A stretch of DNA of 64,000 bases from Gibbula magus. Lineage: Eukaryota; Mollusca; Gastropoda; Trochida; Trochidae. This document shows positions 24,690 to 34,973 of the stretch, in pieces. The stretch covers positions 9,678,700 through 9,742,699 of the forward strand of contig OW388304.1 in the NCBI GenBank assembly GCA_936450465.1, given 5' to 3'. Within the stretch, counting starts at the first letter, position 1; each line of letters starts with the position of its first letter. The notes below the pieces were generated by a model, which worked only from the letters and a program-made list of their open reading frames with translations, did not search any database and was not told where the DNA came from. The translations under genes and the position numbers were made by a program.

Positions 24690-25029
24690 CCATGACCGTT
24701 TTACCATGGGACTCTCTGTCGGATGCTGACAACGTACAGGCAGGGCGCGAGCTCCGAATTACGTTCGAGAAATCCTTTGTGACAACAGCAGCGATTTCGT
24801 ACACAAAATAAAGACATGAACGTTAAGGACAAAAAAAAGAACAGTTAAATCTTAACGTTTTGTATCAAATTTGCAATACGACAACATATTTCTAATGTGG
24901 GTTAATGTATTTCTGTTCACCAGATGATAGTATTTTTATGAAAATGCCGTATTGCAAACGTTCACTGCAATTTAAATCTCAATTATTGTATAATATACTT
25001 GTGTATGATCAAACTACAACTATTTATAA

Positions 25030-26012
25030 TCACTGTATGGTAGAATGAAGGAGAACGCCTCCACATGAAGAGGCTTTGGGCCAAATATTAACAGTCTTGT
25101 CAGTAACAAATTTCACACGATTCCCTTCTACCAGCTGTGTCAAGGAGGCCCCACTTATGGTGGTCGTCTCCGTCGGGTTAGGTAGACGTCCAAATGCTCT
25201 ACCGAAGTTCTGATCGTTTCTCTTCATTTGAAGAGTAAAGGCATGCACACCAGTAAATGCTAAGTCTATCCAGAAGAGATAGGTACCATTCACAGAAGCA
25301 GTGAACACACCGGTAGAGGGGTTCCAGCAACCACCTTCGTTGTACTGGATGGTAGGAAATATTAGAGTTGAGTTCTCCAGGAATGTTCTATAGTGAACTT
25401 GTCTCCCTTTCGTGACCATGGTAGCCTCAAAAGCAACTTCATGACGACTGAAACCTGAAATATATTAACGTACTCTACTCGGATCGTTTTATTTGAAATA
25501 TTTTATAATCGATTTATTAACAGTTTCATTGAACACGTGGAAACATCATGAATTTGATATTCAATTATGGACTAAGATAATGTTAATTAAATCTATAACA
25601 TGCCTGCAAATATACCAACATCACAATTTTTATTAAGCTATAGTTATTACTTTAATTACTACATGAAGTTTTGAAATTCATTTGCAAAATACTCACGCTT
25701 TCTGAACATAAAATAATTATCCTTCAAGGAAGACAATTCGTTTTCAAGGACTGTGTAATTATGCTGTAGTTTTGTAAAGTCCTCTATCGTCTTAGTCCAC
25801 TTATTCCTCGCCTCAGCCAAACTAGATAAAACGTTAGAAAGTACCGCTGTTTGCTTCTGATCCTGAGCCACAATATGCTTCTGAAGATCTGACACCGTCT
25901 CCTCCAGTTGCGTCAACTTCGTGATGGTACCTTCATTGCTGCCATTTGGAGACGCTATCACAATTATAACTGTACATAAGGAGAAAGCAGCCAAACACAC
26001 TTGTCCCACCAT
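25030..26012 (-). CDS. C1q domain-containing secreted protein, copy 3 (two exons)
   Basis: Exon 1 is 25697-26012 and exon 2 is 25030-25454. The intron is 242 bp, GTGAGT to TTTCAG, phase 1. The joined length is 741 nt (246 aa). The start at 26012 is preferred over an in-frame ATG further upstream (26135), because MVGQVCLAAFSLCTVIIVIA is the signal peptide seen in all copies. The coiled coil starts [20 protein letters not shown] and has lost part of the TTDKL repeat. The end of exon 1 differs from the paralogues (NYFMFRK instead of [10 protein letters not shown]). The C1q domain has [19 protein letters not shown] and [13 protein letters not shown]. Apparently intact; a secreted recognition protein is inferred. 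Confidence 0.88.
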
Positions 26013-26042
26013 GTTCGATTTTATGTTGCAAATATGTTCGAC

Positions 26043-26053
26043 TGATAAGATAA
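26043..26053 (-). promoter_or_regulatory. GATA-type motif, C1q copy 3 promoter
   Basis: TGATAAGATAA lies about 32 bp upstream of the chosen ATG. Its position relative to 26012, not to the upstream ATG, matches the other copies and supports that start. Confidence 0.55.
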
Positions 26054-26483
26054 AGATACTTGCATTGGGTCCTGTGAATAGCTCTGTTACTCGGGCCTCA
26101 TTGTGTTGGTCATTAATCTTATCGCGGCAATGCATACTCCTGGTTTAGCTCAAAGGCAGAGCTTATAAACGTTATTGATATATGAAAATCATTAGTCAGA
26201 ATTGTTATTAATACAATATCAAATAACTGCATTTATTAAATGTTCTTATGAAACCACAAAGTACAAAAATTTCACATTTCCATGTATGTTAGTGGACAAT
26301 GGCTGACCAACATCTCTTAACCCTGTGCTATCAAAATTATATGTTTGAAATGACCCTTGCTCTTTGATCTGAATTGGGTCTCATGTATGAAGTAATATGT
26401 AATCGTGATTGTCTGCTAAAGAAGACAGCAACACTTCATTTTGAACAAAAAGTCTACAAAGTATTAAAGTAGTGTTATGTATA

Positions 26484-26584
26484 GGTTAATCACCCAAACA
26501 AGGTAGTTATTTAGATTAAGAATGCGAGGGCGTCAGCCCGAGCAGAGTTAATCTAAATAACTATCGCAGTTTTCGGTGATTAAA
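26484..26584. repeat. Foldback with GC-rich loop
   Basis: Inner arms TAGTTATTTAGATTAA (26504-26519) and complement (26548-26563). Outer arms TTAATCACC (26486-26494) and GGTGATTAA (26575-26583). The loop contains GCGAGGGCGTCAGCCCGAGC. Resembles the style of the 503-661 foldback. Confidence 0.75.
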
Positions 26585-27659
26585 CGGCTTATACCACGTG
26601 GGAATAGTGTTTTTACGTACGTTTAATGAATGAAATGTAAAGAAAATGATCATTACAAGTGAAAAAAATTGTTTTTTTAATTCAAATAATTGCCCTAGGG
26701 CGGTTATCAAGGTTATGTGAAATAACCCCTCTGAGAACAATAGACATAACCGACCCTAGTGGTATAAAATGGGATACCGCATGAAACGTTGTATTGATAG
26801 TCTATATAAATCTCAAGCCATATTAATGCTGTCAATCCCATGAAAAGAGATTTAAAATAATATCTCCATAATAATATTTTACATAAATAGTTCCAAAATC
26901 CACCTGTGAATAGGCTGATATATACATCACCTTATACATCCAGTAAAGAGAAACTGAGAATTTTATCTTTATTCAGCTACCATATTTTAGTTAATAGTTC
27001 TGTGCTATTCTAAATTCATTATTTTTATTATTATTATCAAATTACACTGTGGACAATCGTCAATTAACGATGCCTGACAATGATGAAACTTTGAATCTCC
27101 TCTGCTTAGAGTCATTTTATTTGTGTCTATTCTAGATTTACAGTGAGTCTGAACATCGACAAATACCACTGATAACAGGAAGATTTTCTGGATGTTTGTT
27201 TTACTTTTATGACATATAATCTATATTCATGCGAATGTTACCCTAAGATATGTTCAGTACTTGTTGAGTACTAAGTTGATTTGTTGCACTGTTTGCTATA
27301 TCCTTCAAGGTTTGAGAACATGTCCTGGGTACTTCTTTACATGAATACTTCAACTGATTGATCAGCAGAAGATAAGATAGCATTGCAATCCTGAATTCCA
27401 TTCGTCGAATGTATGTTCTCCACTCTCATTCGTCAACAAATACTTATGTTTAACCTGTGGTCAGTTGATTTGCAACTCATCCTGTACCGAGTATTTTTAA
27501 CATGGCCGAGTATTTTAAACATGACCGGAAATTTCACAGATCTTCTGTCCTTTTTTATAATTAAGGTCACAGTACGAGAGCACCGGCAAGTTTGAATACG
27601 AACTTCTACTGATTACTCCAGAGAGGGAAAGTTATGAGCCATGGTATCATACCCTAAAA
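26585..27659. other. Intergenic, no supported gene
   Basis: AT-rich. Contains stretches similar to other flanks of C1q copies (for example GACAATCGTCAATTAACGATGCC, compare 4368-4390), which suggests old segmental duplication. Confidence 0.4.
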
Positions 27660-28470
27660 TGTCGTCTCAACAACAACAATAATAATTATAATAATAATGG
27701 CGATTTATAATTCGTTAAATCCATAAGGCATATGATCTAAGCGCTAGCAATAGTTAGACTGAAAGAGATGTGTCTTTAGTCTTGTTTGAGAGAATCAAGT
27801 GTTCGTGATTGCTTAGACAAGAATGGGAGAGCAGCAGAATGTTCAAAACGTGTATCTCCATAATATTTAAGCTTTAGCCACAGCCAAAGTTAGAAGTTGT
27901 TGAGCATGTGAACGTAGTTTTCTGGTGGGCCTGTACTCTGTGATGATGTCTTCCAGATAAGATGGGGCTAGTTTAAGGTTTAGTTATTTATTCTAGCAGA
28001 TATAGGCAACCAATGGAGGGATAGACTGAGGTTAAGATGTGACAGAGATGATTATTGCTGTTGTATTTTGATTTCTTTGTAATCGTTTTAGGTTGATCTT
28101 GAGTTATTTCGAACAGAACTCTATTGCAGTAGTCGAGACGTGAGAGAATTAAACATCTGACCAGTGTACTTGCACATTCAGCAGTGATATATTTACGGAC
28201 TTTAACCAAGGAAACGGATTGGAAATAAATATATTTTGCACAGGTAGTTTATGTGATGATCCAAGAAATCCACATTTTTGGGACGTGAACAGATGATGGG
28301 CCAAATTGAACATGTTCATGTGGTACTAAAGATAACTGTTTATTTGCGGCAATAAATATAACCTCTGTCTTGTCAGTTTTCGATCCGAGCATGTGTGACG
28401 TCATCCAGCTCGGTATATCACCAGAAGAAGAGGAGATGTCCATAAGAGCTGCATTAACATCTTGTCAAGA
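27660..28470 (-). mobile_element. CR1-like LINE, 3' terminal fragment
   Basis: Minus-strand frames carry reverse-transcriptase C-terminal motifs of CR1/Jockey-type LINEs: SWMTSHML and KTEVIFIA (28249-28443), and VRKYITAECASTLV with LILSRLDYCN (27988-28209). The two lie in different frames. The 3' end at about 27665-27700 is a TTATTA/GTTGTT microsatellite tail, preceded by the 3'-UTR-like stretch around 27700-27760. This is a dead, 5'-truncated copy. The 5' boundary coincides with the foldback at 28436. Confidence 0.75.
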
Positions 28471-28510
28471 GTTTTTACTCAAAAGATGTTAATGCAGCTC
28501 TTATGGACAT
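28436..28510. repeat. Foldback, perfect 28-bp arms, 19-nt loop
   Basis: 28436-28463 is the exact reverse complement of 28483-28510 (the arm contains CATAAGAGCTGCATTAACAT). The left arm is LINE coding sequence on the minus strand, so the right arm is an inverted copy of the LINE at its truncated 5' end. Confidence 0.9.
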
Positions 28511-29370
28511 GTTCAATTCGAGATCTTAGATGACTCTGTTAAATACAACGTGTACCCAAACGCCATTCATATACTCTATCACACCTTCATGATACGCCCA
28601 TCTTAATAGAGTGCTACTTACGGTCTTTTTGTAGAAATGTATTTACGTAATTGTTGGCCTTTTTTGCCAAAAATAATTTCAAACATGATAAACATCTTGT
28701 TTATATTGAAAAATATTGCCGCACAATGAAAGAAACTTGGTCAAACGTGAACTAGCAAGCTTTCAATTGCAATGCGAGATAGAAATGTAATTACATCACA
28801 AAATGATGTCATGGTTAACGAAGTAACAAAGCCACAGCAGTCCAACCCGACAGTCTTGCATGCTGCTTTTCCTTGCAAATTAAGTATTGTAAATACGGGC
28901 TTGGATACATGCAATGAACAGTATTGTCTAATTCATATATTTTGTCTTGAAATAGGTATGCTCAATATTGTTCATCTATGTGATTTCGCTTAATATATAA
29001 TAAGACAGCTACACAATTAATGAATGTGATAAAACAATTCAATCAATCAATCAAAATGCAACTTATTCAGAAAGCAGTAATTACCATGACCATGACAAAA
29101 ACTTAAATCCCCAGCATATTTTTTGCCACCTTGGGTAAGCAACACGTTGTCGGACTTCCATTTTATGGCATAATTAGACCCGTAGAATGTGTAATTTAAA
29201 TACAGTAGAATATTATGATAATATGGCAGAAACATCTAACACGTTATGAAATAAAGAAATTAAGAAATATTAAATCAACATTTCATACTATTGTTGCATT
29301 AATAGACAAGAATAACGATCAAATAACATACTTTGTCTTTATTTGTCGGTACATCTACAGCTGTTAATCA
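28511..29370. other. Intergenic, no supported gene
   Basis: AT-rich. The 3' part (29280-29370) is the downstream flank of C1q copy 4 and resembles the same flank of copy 1 (about 960-1040). Confidence 0.45.
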
Positions 29371-30310
29371 TCACTGTACGCCAGAATGAAGAAGAACGCC
29401 TCCACATGTAGAGACGTAAGTTGAATACTTTACTTTCTTGTTGACAACGAAGTGCACAAGATCCCTTCTGTAAGTTGTGTAATGGAAACCCGACTTGCTT
29501 TGGCCGTGGCCGCTGGGTTAGGTTGATATCCATATGCTTCACAGAAAATGTTATCGTTTCTCTTCATATAAAAACTGAAGCCATTCACACCAGAAAATGT
29601 CAGGTATATCCAGAAGAGATAGGTACCATTCACAGGAGCAGTGAACACACCAGTAGAGGAGTTCCAGCACCCACCTTCGTTGTTTTGGATGTTCGGAAAT
29701 ATTAAATTTGAGTTTTCCAGGAATGTTTTGTAGTGACTTTGCACACCTTTCACGGCCATGGTAGCTTGAAAAGCAACACCCTGCCGACTGATACCTGAAA
29801 TCAAGACACTGTACTATCTTTATTTGAAATCTTTTATAATCCCTTTATTTATAAAAAGTTTCCTTTTACACGTGGCAAATTTATGAGCTTGAAATACAAT
29901 TGTGGACTTTGATGTTAGTAGTAAAAACAAACTTCATTATATATAATCCTGCTTGAGGTACCTGAAAATGACAACAATAACAATAAAATCCAGTTACTAA
30001 AACACTCACTTTTTCCTGCACCATCCACAGACGTATAATTCTCCTACAAAGAAGAAAACTCGTTTTCAAGGACTGAGTAGTTATGGTGCAGTTCATCCGT
30101 CGTCAGGGTCAATCTGGATAGGACGGTAGAAAGTACCGCTGTTTGCTTCTGATCCTGAGCCACAATATGCTTCTGAAGGTTTGATACTGTCTCCTCCAGC
30201 TGCTTCAACTGATGCTTCAGGATGGTGATTTCATTGTTGTCATTTGGAAAAGCTGTCACAATTAAAAATGTACACAAACAAACAGTAACTAAAAACACTT
30301 GTCCCACCAT
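29371..30310 (-). pseudogene. C1q domain-containing gene, copy 4 (inactivated)
   Basis: Exon 1 is 30010-30310 and exon 2 is 29371-29794, separated by a 215-bp GTGAGT-TTTCAG intron. The signal peptide MVGQVFLVTVCLCTFLIVTA and coiled coil are recognisable. At 30044-30046 a TAG codon replaces the Lys codon of ...SSLKDN in the paralogues, ending translation before the C1q domain. Exon 2 is 424 nt, one base shorter than the 425 nt of copies 3 and 6. The missing base is near 29460-29463, just after TQLTEG, and the expected C1q C-terminus (VSTCGGVLLHSG) continues in the next frame. Two independent lesions argue for a true pseudogene rather than a sequencing error. The promoter motif is still present. 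Confidence 0.88.
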
Positions 30311-30348
30311 GTTCGTTTTTGTTTGACATTGGAAAATTGTGTTGCAAG

Positions 30349-30359
30349 TGATAAGATAA
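30349..30359 (-). promoter_or_regulatory. GATA-type motif, C1q copy 4
   Basis: TGATAAGATAA with GCAAG before it on the plus strand, about 39 bp upstream of the ATG, as in the other copies. Confidence 0.5.
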
Positions 30360-30794
30360 ATGTGTCAGTCTGAATTGCTCCGTTACTCGGTCCTCATTTT
30401 GTTGTGTCATGCATATATCGATCGGTCCTCCTTGTGAAGGAAGGTGTTTACATACGCAAATCAGTAGTCCAAATTATTTTAATACAATATTATACTGAAT
30501 GTGTTGAATTTTCCAAGGAAGATACAACATAATTAATTGTCACCATGTTTGAAAACAATGGCTGATCTAGATCTCTAAACTCTGTGTTGTCCAAATTATG
30601 TTTTAGATGTGACCCTTGCTCTTTGACCTGAATCAGGTCTCCTGAATGTTGTCTGTCAGCAGAAGGTCGTGGTTGTCTGTTTTATATCAACACCTCATTT
30701 TTCACACAATGTTCAATGGTAAAACGAATTAAAATTATTTTAATAATAGCACGTTTTTTGCAAATTTTATTTTTTCAATTTTCCCATTTAAAGA

Positions 30795-31005
30795 TAGTTA
30801 ATGTCATTTATATTTACTTTAGAGGGTAAACCATCTTATTTCACAAACCATTTATCCGTAGTGGTAATAAAGGTGTTTACGGAAACATGTACACTCATTT
30901 TGTTACTTGATTTTCCGAAGAGAGAATGGTGTTTTACTATTGGTGACATTATTACATTTCATCAACCTTTTTTCAACGAAAACCATGCTATACTGCCCTG
31001 TTAAC
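30795..31005 (+). repeat. Dispersed repeat R2, copy 1
   Basis: AGAGGGTAAACCATCTTATT, then ATTTATCCGTAGTGGTAATAA and GATTTTCCGAAGAG. Related sequences are at 32790-33090 (same strand, longer), 51735-51850 (fragment) and 57520-57840 (opposite strand). No protein is encoded. Confidence 0.6.
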
Positions 31006-31129
31006 ATCTTTTTTTCTTGTTTTACACACTGCTTGTGAGTTGAATATCCGGGATTTTATCTATATATACATAGTGGCATAACTGTTCAATAAAAACCATA
31101 AATCGTTGTCCAAATAACATATTGTCCGA

Positions 31130-31330
31130 ACCTGGTAACCGTGTTAGTTCACACTCCTGCTCTAAGTATATCTACTCTGATGTTATTTTAAATTAGAATC
31201 GTCATTGTTGAAAACATTATCCAGGACACAAAATATGCACACATAAAACAGCCCACAAGACGTGGTAATAGGAAGAAAGGTTGAAAGAAATGCGTTTTAA
31301 CACAGAAGAAATCAAGCATTCACGAAAAAG
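31130..31330 (-). repeat. Dispersed repeat R, third copy
   Basis: CCTGGTAACCGTGTTAGTTC, TATCTACTCTGATGTTA and CCACAAGACGTGGTAATAGG match the family at 50550-50770. It has no C1q gene in the usual relative place. Confidence 0.65.
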
Positions 31331-32284
31331 GTTAACTTCAACAGTTCAACAGTGATAGACAATAAGTTGAGAAAAACTACCATAATATATGGAACTTCAT
31401 CGCGCATAATCTTAATGAGTGATTTCTGCTTTTTGGTAACTATGTCTGAATGTTTATTCTTCAATCAATGGAAAGATGTGACGAAATCGTGTACAATCTA
31501 ACCTTGATGAACATATTCCTGACAATAATATATAACAAAAATAGGGAAATAGCATTAAAAATGTTTTTAAAAAATTCTTATATCATATTGTGACATTCTG
31601 TACTTAATGCATTCCACCCTTTCAATCTAAAGACTAAAGAGAAGATCATTCACCTAGTGTTTTTTTTTTAAATACTTCTATTAGTAAACCAAAACGGACC
31701 CTGACTTTGTATGTAACGTTTTTCTTCAAGACAAAGTGTAGACCTATTGTTACTACCGTTGTATTTTTATCTTTTGACCTATTTTGTCCAGAAAATTTGC
31801 GGCTGAACCGATTTGCATAAAATTTCAGGAATGATAGCCTGTTCTTTCCAGAATTATCTCCCCCTGAAGACAAACTTCAATATCTCAAGAAGAAATGAAG
31901 ACAGTTTTACAAACTGTCATCAACATGTGCGCAAGGAGGACTCTAGCGTTTTTTGGTCGTAGTAACACATTTTTTTGCTATCTTTTTTATTTTGCTAAAT
32001 AAAAACTTAAGCTTTGCGATTTCGAGAGTATGCGTCTTTGAAAGTCTTCCCCCTATCGGTAATATCTACAGAGTGTGTTATAACTCATTTTAAAGATTAA
32101 TAAATTGCCCAAAAAACGTTGCAAATAGAATTTTCAATTTCGTCCTAGAACTTGAGTCATCACCTCTTGAAAATGGTCCGTTTTACAAAGTGCGTTTTTC
32201 GGCTTCATGTTCAAACGACGTACATAAATAATAATAAAATTCAATCTGAAATATGAAAAATGCCAAAAGACTGCTACAATGCTC
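31331..32284. other. Intergenic, no supported gene
   Basis: AT-rich between repeat R and the start of segmental copy A. The stretch 32030-32225 resembles 6080-6270. Confidence 0.4.
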
Positions 32285-34878
32285 TTCAATTCTAATATAA
32301 CACAATAAATAAATAACTATCATTGTGATTCCAATTTGGCTTCTGCAAATCAAAGGTTGTTTAATTTCTTTGATGATTTACTTTTTCAAAGTTCTTTCTT
32401 AACCAGACAAACCCAAAACGATGTGACAATATAAGCATTGTAACTGTTGATTTCCATATTTCTGTAACCCAAATCATCATTTGACTTCATAAGAAGAAAA
32501 ACAAATGTTTAGTATATTGATCATAATTCATGCCAACTATCCCTAACGATAGTTTACAACTCGTAACTGTTGATTGAAAAATAAGGGATGGACTCCATAT
32601 TCTCCCAAAGCTGCAAACTTGTTTATGAGGTACCAACGCTCAATGAATTCTCTAAACATGGTCTCAGGACAAAAAGTGGTGGAATTCTCTGTGGATCATT
32701 TCTAAAACTTTTCTCTCTTCAGGTTCTGAATCATACATTAATGGGGCACGTTTTTGGCATATTTTTCATATTTTACATTTAGAATGATAGTTTATATCAT
32801 ATATACTTACTAGAGGGTAAACCGTTTTATTACATAAACCAATTATCAGTTATGGTAAAAACGGTGTTTGCGTACAAAGAAAAAATGCATGGCGGCCATT
32901 TTAATCTGAATACATTTTATTATTTCGAATTACAAAAAATATTCTCATGGCTTTATACCGAGTCATGTACACTCATTTTTTTATCTCGATTTTTCGAAGA
33001 GTGGAGAGTGTTTAACTAATAGTAACATTAGTTTTTTTTCCAATACATTTCATCAATTTATTGTGCCAAAACACGTGTAACTGCCCCTTTAAAAGTGGGT
33101 TAATAAACAAATTATAAAACATGTATTACAATCAAAATGTCTTATCTATGAATAATTTATTTGACGGCGACTAGGGCTCTCTGCCTGTTAGACCCACTTT
33201 TGATAAGGGACAATGAACATATGATACCTAGATATTTATGACAAGAGGCAATCGCTATAGATTTCCTTGCATGTTCCCAAACACAGGTTGTTATTTTGTT
33301 TAGAAAGTAGCCATCAGTGTTACACAGTCTCATTGAAATCAGACCGTAATTAGTTGCACAATGTTTCACAGTATAAGTCTGAAGAAGCTCAATGAAACAG
33401 GTTAATTCTCGATATTATTAAAATCTTTAAATCAGCGACTTCGCCCCGAGTATTTGAAGTTTTTTCTAGCATTTTTGTAATTCCGTTTGCAAATAGGGCT
33501 CCTACCGGTTTACAGGCACAACCACATCCGAAGATCGATCAATATTGTGCGTATGACTTGATTGAAATCTTTGCCCATTTTGATTGATAACGCATCCCTA
33601 AATGGACTTGGCCGAATAACTGGTAGCTTACATCTTGTAACTAATATTAATATTCGCCTCGACTCCTAGTCTCTGTCTTAAGCAAAATGACAAACGCCCC
33701 AGGATCACGAAAAGACAAGCACTTGCTAAGAACAACCCTTAAGCCAATACCAATTTTGTTCTATATATAAATATATATATGTATATTCCAAATTCATTTG
33801 ATCATTGATTTGTTCATGATCCCGGCGTCATTACTATTTTCTAAATTCTGTCTAAACCTCTAAATTTACTGTTAACAGCATAAGATGAAGATAACTAAAT
33901 GTTTTCTGCTGCCATATTCTGCTTACATATTTCGACATTTATTGATGGGGCCGATTTCTTATACTTCTCTTCTTACACCGGTCTCATACTATGACGTAAT
34001 AATTGGCAGTTTTGAGAACACAATGTGAGATGGTCAAGGCCATATTTAAGATATTTTTCTGGAGACTTAGCAATGATATCGATTATATACGTGTTTAGCT
34101 CCATGTCCATGATCAGATGTTGTGCAGTCATGAGAGACATTGAACTGTTTGAAAGGCATTGTTGGTATTATAGAGATAGTAGAGGAAGTATATCTATGGA
34201 TGATCAACTTATTTATTTAACAATGGCGACGTTGTTTTATATAGATCTTTTTACGATAAAACGATCTGTACCGAGAAGTACTGCAAGCTTAAGGGTAGAG
34301 AAGTGGTCTAACAGTTGTTGAATGTTACAAATAGATCTAACAAGCTAACCGCTCTCGATCTGTCAAGACTGTCGCTTGGCCATGTAATGGCAGACTGCAG
34401 AACCAGGCAAAATGTCGAGGACGCTGGCATCAATGCCGAGTGATTACAAGATTGGGGCAGAGCAGGTGGTTTTATAGACAATTTGCTGTGGATGAGTTTA
34501 CCTATGCGTCCTTTCTTTGAATCGTCAACTAGCTGATATACATAGAGAGATGAACAGCTCCTGTGGCCAGTGACAGCCATTATCTGGGCTGCAGCGAAAT
34601 GACACCTCAATAAAAGTGTAGCCCCAGTGGGGACTCTGCGGGGAAGTTGTAGTTTTTGCTCAGAGATAACATCAATTCCTGGAGACTGTTAACAAAAACA
34701 AGAACCTATGACATGCGCAACGCTTCATTGTAAGTTATTCCCTTGCTCTAAAGCTAGTATTTGTTTATAAACAATGCGATCAAGGGAGATAACTCTTGAG
34801 GGCATGTTGTTGCTAAACATGCACATGTTCCAGATAGTAATATATGCCTATGGTACGTGACCGGCTTTGACCAATAGG

Positions 34879-34932
34879 TAACCTATATATCTGTGCAAAG
34901 TCGAGGTAAAGCAATGAAAGCTAATCTTATCA
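34879..34932 (+). promoter_or_regulatory. Promoter region of C1q copy 5
   Basis: A TATA-like CCTATATATC lies about 85-95 bp upstream of the ATG. A GATA-type ATCTTATCA (34924-34932), followed by CTTGCAA, lies about 42-50 bp upstream. Copy 6 has the same arrangement (about 53656-53708). Confidence 0.5.
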
Positions 34933-34973
34933 CTTGCAAAATATGTGTATTCCCACATTAAACAAACACGAAC

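Noticed and set aside
24619..24804. Small minus-strand protein
   Set aside because: Half of it is the arm of a foldback. No homology recognised.
25697..26135. Upstream ATG at 26135 as start of C1q copy 3
   Set aside because: It would bury the conserved signal peptide and place the GATA-type motif inside the coding region.
34025..34610. Open frames upstream of C1q copy 5
   Set aside because: Copy B has indels that change length and frame (52933-53115, 53132-53392). No family resemblance.
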